The translations under genes were made by a program, and so were the position numbers. A stretch of DNA of 29,683 nucleotides from Methylococcales bacterium (GTDB lineage: Bacteria > Pseudomonadota > Gammaproteobacteria > Methylococcales > Methylomonadaceae): contig SHZG01000005.1 in the NCBI GenBank assembly GCA_009692395.1, forward strand, positions 1-29,683, written 5' to 3'. Position 1 is the first letter of the stretch, and each line of letters begins with the position of its first letter. Below, in pieces: positions 23,830 through 29,683 of this stretch. Below the pieces are notes generated by a model that saw only the letters and a program-made list of their open reading frames with translations, made no database searches and was not told the origin of the DNA.

Positions 23830-24738
23830 CTACCGCTTTTTCTTTCTAGCCAATTTCTTTGCGGCTTTCTCTGCGCGAATAATTTCCAGCTCGGCTAATT
23901 CCCGCTCCATCATGGCAGGCGTTTCCAAGGTAATTCTACCTATTGTTCCCGCACGGTATTCTGCTAAGAAAATTTTCGACGCCTTATCCATTTCCACCCG
24001 TCCACCTGAACGCAAACAGCCGCGTTGTGTACCGATGATTTTTAATAACTCCTCTTCTTTTTCGGGTAATGTTTCCAATTGAAAACGGGCTTTAAGCAAA
24101 TCAGGATACTGGCGCAACAGAAAATCAGCGGCAAAAGACGCAATATCATCATGATCTATCGCCGTGTCTCGAATCGCGCCCGTGGTTGCTAAGCGATAAC
24201 CACTGTTACGATTTTCCACATTGCCCCACAACAAACCCGGCATATCAAATAAAATAATGCCATCGCCCAAATCAATGCGTTGCTGCATTTTAGTCACGGC
24301 GGGTTCATTCCCTGTTTTTGCAATGGTTCGATTAGCAATGATATTAATTAAGGTCGATTTACCGACATTGGGAATGCCCATAATCAACGCGTTAATTAAC
24401 TTACCGTCTTCCGCTTTTTCAGGGAACAGCTTGTGACATAAGTCAGTCAGTTGGCGAATTTTTTCGGGATTTTTACTGGTGACAGCCAAGGTTTTCACGC
24501 CCTGCTCTTGCTCTAAGTACGTTTGCCAGAGTTGTGTCATGTCTGGATCAGCTAAATCACTTTTGCTGAGAATTTTAATGGTGGGTTTATCGCCGCGTAG
24601 CGCGGCAATCATCGGATTTTGACTGCTGAACGGAATACGCGCATCAATAACTTCAATAATTAAATCAACTTGCGGCATCAGAAGTTTCACTTCTTTGCTC
24701 GCCTTGTGCATGTGACCGGGATACCACTGAATCAACAT
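23830..24738 (-). CDS. rbgA: Ribosome biogenesis GTPase YlqF/RbgA
   Basis: This is a circularly permuted GTPase that helps late assembly of the 50S subunit. The G4-like motif SKSD (58-61) comes before G1 GIPNVGKST (121-129), with G3 DMPG (165-168), the order typical of the YlqF group. The start MLIQWYPGHMHKA is the family's usual N-terminus, and the C-terminal helical domain ends in a very basic tail (KAAKKLARKKKR). The 302 residues match expectation. It is divergent from yfbR with only 45 nt between start codons, so the promoters must overlap, and it lies 43 nt from tyrS on the same strand. Confidence 0.92.
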   Translation of the reverse strand: MLIQWYPGHMHKASKEVKLLMPQVDLIIEVIDARIPFSSQNPMIAALRGDKPTIKILSKSDLADPDMTQLWQTYLEQEQGVKTLAVTSKNPEKIRQLTDLCHKLFPEKAEDGKLINALIMGIPNVGKSTLINIIANRTIAKTGNEPAVTKMQQRIDLGDGIILFDMPGLLWGNVENRNSGYRLATTGAIRDTAIDHDDIASFAADFLLRQYPDLLKARFQLETLPEKEEELLKIIGTQRGCLRSGGRVEMDKASKIFLAEYRAGTIGRITLETPAMMERELAELEIIRAEKAAKKLARKKKR

Positions 24739-24783
24739 AATGTTTTATAGTGTCCAAAAAAACTAACACCATAACAGAAAATC

Positions 24784-25389
24784 ATGCAAACCATCACGCT
24801 AACCAGTAGTTTTTACGCCTATTTATCACGATTACGTTGGATTAAACGTTGGGGATTAAAGCGCAATGCCCATGAAGAAAACGTCATGGAACACAGTTGG
24901 GAAGTGTCCGTCATTGCCCACACGCTGGCATTAATTAAAAACCGTTATTACGGCGGTGATGTGGATGCCAATGCGGTCGCAACAGCCGCTTTATATCACG
25001 ACATTACCGAAGTGATTACGGGCGATTTACCCACGCCGATTAAATACCACTCCCCCGAAATTAACGCCGCCTATAAACAAATCGAACAACGCGCTGAGTT
25101 TGAATTATTGGCATTATTGCCTGAAAAATTACAAGCCGATTTTCGCGTTTTAATTCAGCACGACCAAATCCCTGCGGCTCATCTTGAGCTAATTAAAGCC
25201 GCCGATAAAATCTCAGCGTATTTAAAATGTCAGGCAGAATTAAAAGCAGGCAATCAGGAATTTGAAACTGCCTCTGAGCAGATAGCCTTAAAAATCGCTG
25301 AATCCAAACAACCCGAAGTTATCTTTTTTATGCAGGTATTTGTGCCGAGCTGTAAATTAACACTGGATGGTTTGATGAAAACCTATTGA
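24784..25389 (+). CDS. yfbR: 5'-deoxynucleotidase, YfbR family (HD domain)
   Basis: YfbR-type enzymes remove the phosphate from deoxyribonucleoside 5'-monophosphates and take part in dNTP salvage and balance. The 201 residues show the HD metal site: His37 (NVMEHSWEVS), His72-Asp73 (ALYHDITEV) and a later Asp in KAADKISAYLK. The opening FYAYLSRLRWIKRW with the substrate-binding Arg/Trp pair is typical. The ATG at 24784 is accepted, although the ribosome-binding site is weak. It converges with coaX, whose stop lies 14 nt beyond. Confidence 0.9.
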   Translation: MQTITLTSSFYAYLSRLRWIKRWGLKRNAHEENVMEHSWEVSVIAHTLALIKNRYYGGDVDANAVATAALYHDITEVITGDLPTPIKYHSPEINAAYKQIEQRAEFELLALLPEKLQADFRVLIQHDQIPAAHLELIKAADKISAYLKCQAELKAGNQEFETASEQIALKIAESKQPEVIFFMQVFVPSCKLTLDGLMKTY

Positions 25390-25402
25390 AAGATAAAATT
25401 TT

Positions 25403-26134
25403 CTATGTTTTTGCATTGGCTACAATCGCTAAACCCCGCAACACTAAATCAGCGTCAATTAGCGGCGTAACGCTTAAATGCGGGGCGATTAATGCCGCAT
25501 CGCCGCCTGTTAAAATCAATGACATGGGCTTAACTTGTTTGGCTAATACTTTTTCAATTAAACCTACCGCCGCCAATAACGTACCGCTATAAATCGCCGC
25601 TTCGGTGAATTTAGCAGGCGCTAATGAATGTGGGCTAGTATTAAACGGCAGGGCATTTGTGCCGTGCGCTAACGATTGCTTCATCAAGGTAATGCCCGCG
25701 CTAATAAAGCCGCCTAAATGCTGACCGTCAGTATCCAGTAAATCCACGGTAATTGCCGTACCACAATCGACAATACACGCAGGCAATGAATAACTGTGAC
25801 GCGCCGCAACGAGAGCAAGCCAACGATCTACGCCTAATTTTTCGGGTGGCGTGTAAGCGTTAGTGATACCAAAAGTGTACGCTTGGGAACTGACGCGGCT
25901 AATTTCAATGTCAGACCACAAGGCGAGCGTGACCGCTGTCACTAAGTCCAGCGATTGAGTCGCGGTTACACAGCCAATAACTACTTGTTTCGGTGGCGTG
26001 AGTGCTTGCCACGCGTTCAATAATACGGATTGATTAAGCTGCGTATTAAGTAACGGTTGCCCTGTCATAAAATCGCCATTTTCAAGCACCGTCCATTTCA
26101 GCCGCGTGTTGCCCATATCAATTAATAAACTCAT
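25403..26134 (-). CDS. coaX: Type III pantothenate kinase
   Basis: CoaX phosphorylates pantothenate in the first step of coenzyme A synthesis, in the cytoplasm and without feedback by CoA. The ASKHA-type phosphate loop LIDMGNTRLKW (4-14), LGVDRWLALVAAR and the phosphate-2 motif VDCGTAITVD are present, with GGFISAG after it. The 243 residues match the family. Its ATG overlaps the birA stop as ATGA (26134-26131), so the two genes form a coupled operon, a common gammaproteobacterial arrangement. Confidence 0.95.
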   Translation of the reverse strand: MSLLIDMGNTRLKWTVLENGDFMTGQPLLNTQLNQSVLLNAWQALTPPKQVVIGCVTATQSLDLVTAVTLALWSDIEISRVSSQAYTFGITNAYTPPEKLGVDRWLALVAARHSYSLPACIVDCGTAITVDLLDTDGQHLGGFISAGITLMKQSLAHGTNALPFNTSPHSLAPAKFTEAAIYSGTLLAAVGLIEKVLAKQVKPMSLILTGGDAALIAPHLSVTPLIDADLVLRGLAIVANAKT

Positions 26135-27129
26135 GCGCTTGCACCACTAAAACTGACTTCACCTGAGGCAAAGATCTGCACCGTGCCGTCGGCGCGTTTC
26201 AGTAATAACAGTCCGTCATCATTCACGCCCTCCACAATGCCTGCAATGGTTTTCTGACCAACAAATAACAACGCGGCTTGTCCTTTTAAGCAATCATAAC
26301 GCCGCCATTCATCGAGATAAGCACTCAGCCCACGTTCTTCAAAATCGGCAATGACAGGCAGTAAATGATTTAATAAGCTACCTGCCAGTGCATTTCTTAA
26401 TGGACGTTGCCCTGTGATGGTTGTTATATCCGTCCACGCCTGTGTAATATTTTGCGCCTTGTTTTCGGGTAAACATAAATTCAAGCCGATGCCGATAACC
26501 GCACTACAGCCGCCAGTCACTTCACCTGATACTTCAATTAAAATGCCGCCTAATTTGCGCCCCTGACTCATTATGTCATTGGGCCATTTCAAGCCAACAT
26601 CCGCAATGTTCTGTTCGCGTAACGCTCGAATGATTGCAATACCAATCGCTAAACTCAAGCCTGCAATGGCCGCATAACCGCCTTGTGGAAACTGCCACGC
26701 AATGGATACATAAATATTACTGCCAAACGGTGACACCCATTCACGCCCACGTCTGCCTTTGCCTGCGGTTTGTTGTTCAGCAAAACAGACCAATCCAGAT
26801 GCAGCACTGTGTCGGGTTTTTTCCACTAAATAACGGTTAGTTGACTCAATGCAATCATGAATTTCTAACTGGCTGATTAATGTTTTGCTACGTTCATTCA
26901 GCTCCGCGTGGATTTTTTCCTGTGCCCATAACTCCACTGATTGCTCCAGCCGATAACCTTTGCCGCTAACCGCCGCAATGCTTAAATCTAACGTTTCACT
27001 CAACTGATTGATGTGATTACACACAGCGGCACGGCTAATACCCACTATTTCAGCTAACACCGTGCCAGAATGAAATTCACCATCGGCTAACAGAGTGAGG
27101 ATTTTTTTTTGTTTATCGGTGAGATGCAC
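26131..27129 (-). CDS. birA: Biotin-[acetyl-CoA carboxylase] ligase / biotin operon repressor
   Basis: BirA attaches biotin to the AccB carrier protein and, in its bifunctional form, represses biotin synthesis genes. Of 332 residues, about 1-62 form a winged helix-turn-helix (SGTVLAEIVGISRAAVCNHI) and the rest the ligase. The biotinyl-AMP loop is GRRGREW (125-131), KWPNDI (181-186) carries the catalytic Lys, and a small C-terminal SH3-like domain follows. The start is GTG at 27129, supported by AGGA 9 nt before it. It is translationally coupled to coaX and divergent from folM. Confidence 0.95.
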   Translation of the reverse strand: MHLTDKQKKILTLLADGEFHSGTVLAEIVGISRAAVCNHINQLSETLDLSIAAVSGKGYRLEQSVELWAQEKIHAELNERSKTLISQLEIHDCIESTNRYLVEKTRHSAASGLVCFAEQQTAGKGRRGREWVSPFGSNIYVSIAWQFPQGGYAAIAGLSLAIGIAIIRALREQNIADVGLKWPNDIMSQGRKLGGILIEVSGEVTGGCSAVIGIGLNLCLPENKAQNITQAWTDITTITGQRPLRNALAGSLLNHLLPVIADFEERGLSAYLDEWRRYDCLKGQAALLFVGQKTIAGIVEGVNDDGLLLLKRADGTVQIFASGEVSFSGASA

Positions 27130-27241
27130 GGGTTGTTCCTATAATTCAATGGAGTTAATGAATAAGTCTACCGTGTAGTACCGTTTTATTCATCCTGCTA
27201 TCGGTTAGAATGACGAATTTTTAGCAGCGGAATAAACCATC

Positions 27242-27973
27242 ATGCAAAAAAACGTATTAATAACAGGGGCAGCAAAGCGGATTGGCGCGGCGTGTGCGAG
27301 ATTGTTGCATAGTGAGGGGTGCAATGTTTTTTTGCATTATCGTAGCTCAGAGGCGGAGGCATTAGCGTTGTGTGTTGAACTGAATGCACTTCGTCCTGAT
27401 TCGGCACGCAGTTATGCGGCGGATTTGTTGAATATGGCGGAATTGAACGCACTGACTGATGAAGCACGGCAGGCGTGGGGCGGTATTGATGTGCTGGTGA
27501 ATAATGCGTCGGCTTTTTATGCGACACCTGTACTGGAAACCACGGAAGCACAGTGGGATGAATTATTGGGTAGTAATTTAAAAGCCCCGTTTTTTTTGGC
27601 AACGGCGTTAGCAGAGACGCTGACTGAGCGGCGCGGGTGTATTGTCAATATTATTGATATTCATGCGGAGCGTGGGTTAAAAAATTACGCGGCGTACAGT
27701 ATTTCTAAGGCAGGTTTAGCAGCGATGACGAAGATGTTAGCTAAAGAATTTGGCGCGGCGATTCGAGTCAATGGCTTGTCACCTGGTGCGATTCTCTGGC
27801 CCGATAATGAGTTATCCGAGTCAGACAAACAGGAAATTTTGCAACGGGTGGCATTAGGACGTAACGGTGAACCCTGTGATATTGCCAAAACGGTGTTATT
27901 TTTAATCAGGGATGCTGAATATATGACAGGGCAGATTTTAACCGTGGATGGCGGGCGCACGTTGTTTTGTTGA
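27242..27973 (+). CDS. folM: Pteridine reductase (FolM-like short-chain dehydrogenase)
   Basis: FolM-type enzymes reduce dihydrofolate or dihydromonapterin with NADPH. The 243 residues have the TGAAKRIG nucleotide loop (8-15), in which the Arg replacing the usual SDR Gly is the pteridine reductase form, NNAS (87-90) and the catalytic Tyr152-x3-Lys156 (YSISK). MTGQILTVDGGRTL near the end is usual for SDRs. The ATG at 27242 follows AGCGGAATAAACC. It converges with folK, another pterin gene, across the perfect palindrome at 27988-28021. Confidence 0.88.
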   Translation: MQKNVLITGAAKRIGAACARLLHSEGCNVFLHYRSSEAEALALCVELNALRPDSARSYAADLLNMAELNALTDEARQAWGGIDVLVNNASAFYATPVLETTEAQWDELLGSNLKAPFFLATALAETLTERRGCIVNIIDIHAERGLKNYAAYSISKAGLAAMTKMLAKEFGAAIRVNGLSPGAILWPDNELSESDKQEILQRVALGRNGEPCDIAKTVLFLIRDAEYMTGQILTVDGGRTLFC

Positions 27974-27987
27974 TATTTTAAGTATAA

Positions 27988-28021
27988 ATGACTGCCAGTC
28001 CTTTAAAGGACTGGCAGTCAT
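27988..28021. terminator. Perfect 34-nt palindrome (family B) between folM and folK
   Basis: ATGACTGCCAGTCCTTT is followed directly by its full reverse complement. It begins 14 nt beyond the folM stop and ends 4 nt before the folK stop, which suits a bidirectional terminator of convergent genes. T-tracts are short on both sides. Other copies: 13255-13287 and, inside a gene, 1650-1683. Confidence 0.65.
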
Positions 28022-28025
28022 AAAT

Positions 28026-28499
28026 TTAGAGCCGATGTTGTTTAAGATTAGTTTTATCGAACTTTTCCCAAAGCTCACCATAACTCACGCCGCTGACAGG
28101 ATGAATTTCAGTGGGCGCAATTTCGGCGAGCGGCTCTAGCACAAAGGCGTATTTTTCAATTTCAGCACGCGGTATTTGTAAGCGTCCGTCGCTGATAATT
28201 AAATCACCGTATAGGATTAAATCTAAATCCAGCGTTCGTGCTGAGAATTTTTGACTATTGCGGGTGCGTCCATTGTCTAATTCAATATCTCGCAGTTGTT
28301 TGGCAACGGCTTTAACGTCTAAATCAGAGTCAAAGCCAACAATTAGGTTATGAAAAACATCACCTGAAAACCCCACCGCCTCTGATTCATAAATACTGGA
28401 GACGGTCAACGCGCCGAACCGTTGTTCCAATGCCTGCAAACTAGCGGGAATATGCCGCTCTTTGTCGATGTTGCTGCCGATGCTGATATAGCCACGCAT
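28026..28499 (-). CDS. folK: 2-amino-4-hydroxy-6-hydroxymethyldihydropteridine pyrophosphokinase
   Basis: HPPK transfers pyrophosphate from ATP to 6-hydroxymethyl-7,8-dihydropterin in folate synthesis. The N-terminus YISIGSNID, the block SSIYESEAVG (34-43) and the signature RTLDLDLILYGD with metal-binding Asp91 and Asp93 are clear. The 157 residues match the family. It starts 3 nt after the folB stop, so folB and folK form a two-gene operon for consecutive steps. Confidence 0.95.
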   Translation of the reverse strand: MRGYISIGSNIDKERHIPASLQALEQRFGALTVSSIYESEAVGFSGDVFHNLIVGFDSDLDVKAVAKQLRDIELDNGRTRNSQKFSARTLDLDLILYGDLIISDGRLQIPRAEIEKYAFVLEPLAEIAPTEIHPVSGVSYGELWEKFDKTNLKQHRL

Positions 28500-28502
28500 G
28501 AA

Positions 28503-28856
28503 TTATTTTTCGCCTCTCTCAATAATAATACCGACATCACTCGCGCCACGAATCGCGTCTTTTTTGTTGAGTTTAATTTTTACCCACGGCACATTAAATT
28601 CATAACGCAAAATATCAGCAATTTCTGAGATTAACCGCTCTACCAGTAAACATTGGCTGTCTTCGACAAAAGAAATAATGCGTTTAGAGACAGTTTTGTA
28701 ATCTAAAGCATATTGTATGTCGTCAGTTTCAGCGGCTTGCTGAATATTGTGTGCCATTTCAATATCGAGAACGACAGTTTGTTTGGTTTCTCTTTCCCAA
28801 TCGTAAATACCGATGATGGTTTCTATTTGTAGCCCGCCTAAAAAAATGATATCCAT
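28503..28856 (-). CDS. folB: Dihydroneopterin aldolase
   Basis: FolB cleaves dihydroneopterin to 6-hydroxymethyldihydropterin and glycolaldehyde, giving the substrate of FolK downstream. MDIIFLGGLQIETIIGIYDWER is the usual N-terminus, with the LDYKTVSKRI and LVERLISEIAD segments holding the substrate-binding Tyr/Glu, and KLNKKDAIRGASDVGI at the end. The ATG at 28856 (117 residues) is chosen over a TTG at 28868 because GGAA lies 7 nt before the ATG. It is divergent from plsY, a neighbour pair conserved in E. coli and other gammaproteobacteria. Confidence 0.94.
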   Translation of the reverse strand: MDIIFLGGLQIETIIGIYDWERETKQTVVLDIEMAHNIQQAAETDDIQYALDYKTVSKRIISFVEDSQCLLVERLISEIADILRYEFNVPWVKIKLNKKDAIRGASDVGIIIERGEK

Positions 28857-28949
28857 AGTGTTTTCCAAGTTATGATGTGTAATTTTAAAATCCGCTAAGT
28901 ATCAAGGAATCCTCCTTGGCTTACAAGTTCTGAATAAGAAGGTACTCAA

Positions 28950-29522
28950 ATGATTGCATGGCTGTTTATTCCAGCGGCTTATTTAATAGGTTCAATTTCC
29001 TGCGCGATTATCGTGTGTCGCTTGATGGGTTTGCCAGACCCGCGTGAACAGGGTTCAGGTAATCCTGGTGCAACTAATGTGATGCGCTTTGGCGGTCAAA
29101 AAGCGGCAATTATTACTTTGTTGGGTGATTTGGTAAAAGGTTTGATTCCTGTGATTGCGGCAAAGCTACTGAATGTGCCAGTTGAAGTGCTAGCAGCGAC
29201 AGGGTTAGCGGCATTTATGGGGCATCTTTACCCTGTATTTTTTAAGTTTGAAGGTGGCAAAGGGGTAGCGACTTCTATTGGGGTGTTGCTGGGATTTTCT
29301 TGGTTGCTGGGCTTAGCGTTTGTGGGAACGTGGTTAGCTGTTTATAAGCTGGGGAAAATTTCGTCGTTGTCAGCACTGGTGGCTTCGGTGTTATCACCAA
29401 TTTCTGCGTGGTTTATTGTCGGAGATATAACGCTAGTAGGCGCGTCTTTGCTGATGACTGTGTTACTGGTATGGCGGCATAAAAGCAATATTCAAAAGCT
29501 GTTAGCGGGTGATGAGAACTGA
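28950..29522 (+). CDS. plsY: Acyl-phosphate:glycerol-3-phosphate acyltransferase
   Basis: PlsY is an inner-membrane enzyme that transfers an acyl group from acyl-phosphate to glycerol-3-phosphate, the first step of phospholipid synthesis. The 190 residues contain about five hydrophobic segments and the three family motifs: SGNPGATNVMR (36-46), GHLYPVFFKFEGGKGVAT (91-108) and a later segment ending in VLLVWRHKSNIQKL. AAGG precedes the ATG at 28950 and a 6-bp hairpin (28903-28918) lies in the short gap shared with folB. The IS1 terminus begins 12 nt after its stop. Confidence 0.95.
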   Translation: MIAWLFIPAAYLIGSISCAIIVCRLMGLPDPREQGSGNPGATNVMRFGGQKAAIITLLGDLVKGLIPVIAAKLLNVPVEVLAATGLAAFMGHLYPVFFKFEGGKGVATSIGVLLGFSWLLGLAFVGTWLAVYKLGKISSLSALVASVLSPISAWFIVGDITLVGASLLMTVLLVWRHKSNIQKLLAGDEN

Positions 29523-29534
29523 TATAGTCGAGGC

Positions 29535-29553
29535 GGTAGTGGGTTAAATCTGT
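29535..29553. repeat. IS1-family terminal inverted repeat (right copy)
   Basis: GGTAGTGGGTTAAATCTGT, exact reverse complement of 125-143. It lies 12 nt downstream of the plsY stop codon. Confidence 0.85.
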
Positions 29554-29555
29554 AA

Positions 29556-29683
29556 TTATGAATAAATATCGCGCCCGAATTCGACCTTGTTGATAAGCAA
29601 ACCGATGACGGTGTCGTGCATCAACTCTAGTTTTGAGCAGCAAATGGTCTTGCGATTGAGTCGTTTGATCCATGTCCGAAAGT
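29556..29683 (-). CDS. IS1-family transposase, InsB-type C-terminus (partial)
   Basis: The frame enters from the window edge and reads FRTWIKRLNRKTICCSKLEL followed by MHDTVIGLLINKVEFG and a TAA at 29556-29558. The R-L-x-R-K-T-x-x-x-S-K and M-H-D-x-V-I-G-x-x-I-N pattern is that of the C-terminal region of IS1-family transposases, around the last catalytic Glu. About 42 codons are visible; completeness cannot be judged. Confidence 0.7.
   Translation of the reverse strand, partial: FRTWIKRLNRKTICCSKLELMHDTVIGLLINKVEFGRDIYS

Larger units (their letters stand above)
29535..29683 (-). mobile_element. IS1-family insertion sequence, right copy, 3' end only
   Basis: On the minus strand a transposase C-terminus enters from the window edge and stops at 29556-29558, closely followed by the 19-bp terminal repeat at 29553-29535. 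The repeat is the reverse complement of the left copy's at 125-143, and both copies are transcribed on the minus strand. The bases flanking the two termini (from 144 on the left and up to 29534 on the right) do not match as a target duplication, so these are separate insertions. Confidence 0.8.

Noticed and set aside
1650..28021. CRISPR array
   Set aside because: The repeats are few, far apart, palindromic and without regular spacers or cas genes.
143..29535. A 29-kb composite transposon
   Set aside because: The cargo is core metabolism in conserved neighbourhoods (folB-plsY, birA-coaX), and the IS flanks show no shared target duplication; a contig break at repeats is simpler.
29413..29673. 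86-codon minus-strand frame at the right end
   Set aside because: It crosses the IS1 terminus and the plsY 3' end out of frame with both; the real transposase frame stops at 29556.

Overview
The window looks like the chromosome of a gammaproteobacterial methylotroph, most likely a methanotroph of the Methylococcales. This is inferred from mch and its ATP-grasp partner (tetrahydromethanopterin C1 pathway), an UbiF-like ubiquinone hydroxylase, FolM/FolK/FolB, PlsY and RlmD of gammaproteobacterial type, moderate GC, and dispersed palindromic repeats. No 16S or marker search was possible.

Layout. (1) Both ends lie inside copies of one IS1-family element in the same orientation (1-143 and 29535-29683); the left copy interrupts a small ribbon-helix-helix antitoxin gene. 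(2) From 18742 down to 425 every gene is on the minus strand. In transcription order these are an unusually long glutamate-synthase-like protein (1816 aa), gltB, a decayed BrnT/antitoxin pair, gltD, a small exported protein, a DarT1-type toxin with its NADAR antitoxin, cysJ, an ATP-grasp gene and mch. (3) From 18935 to 21910 genes run on the plus strand: an UbiH/UbiF/VisC hydroxylase, rlmD and a tRNA-His with a clear sigma70 promoter. (4) An inactivated IS3-family transposase remnant follows, then tyrS and rbgA (minus), yfbR (plus), birA-coaX (minus), folM (plus), folB-folK (minus) and plsY (plus).

How the genes work together. GltB and GltD are the two subunits of NADPH glutamate synthase (ammonium assimilation). 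CysJ is the flavoprotein of sulfite reduction. Mch handles formaldehyde-derived C1 units. FolM, FolB and FolK act in folate/pterin metabolism, and BirA and CoaX in biotin and CoA metabolism. TyrS, tRNA-His, RlmD and RbgA serve translation and ribosome assembly. PlsY makes lysophosphatidate.

The accessory interest lies in the minus-strand block. It holds three toxin-antitoxin loci in three states: DarT1-NADAR apparently intact, BrnT with one nonsense codon and an antitoxin with no start codon inside the gltB-gltD operon, and an antitoxin cut by IS1. Several palindromic repeat families are also present, two of which sit in frame inside the ATP-grasp coding sequence. That gene also lacks a canonical start codon for its conserved N-terminus. 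I found no CRISPR array and no convincing wholly new system.
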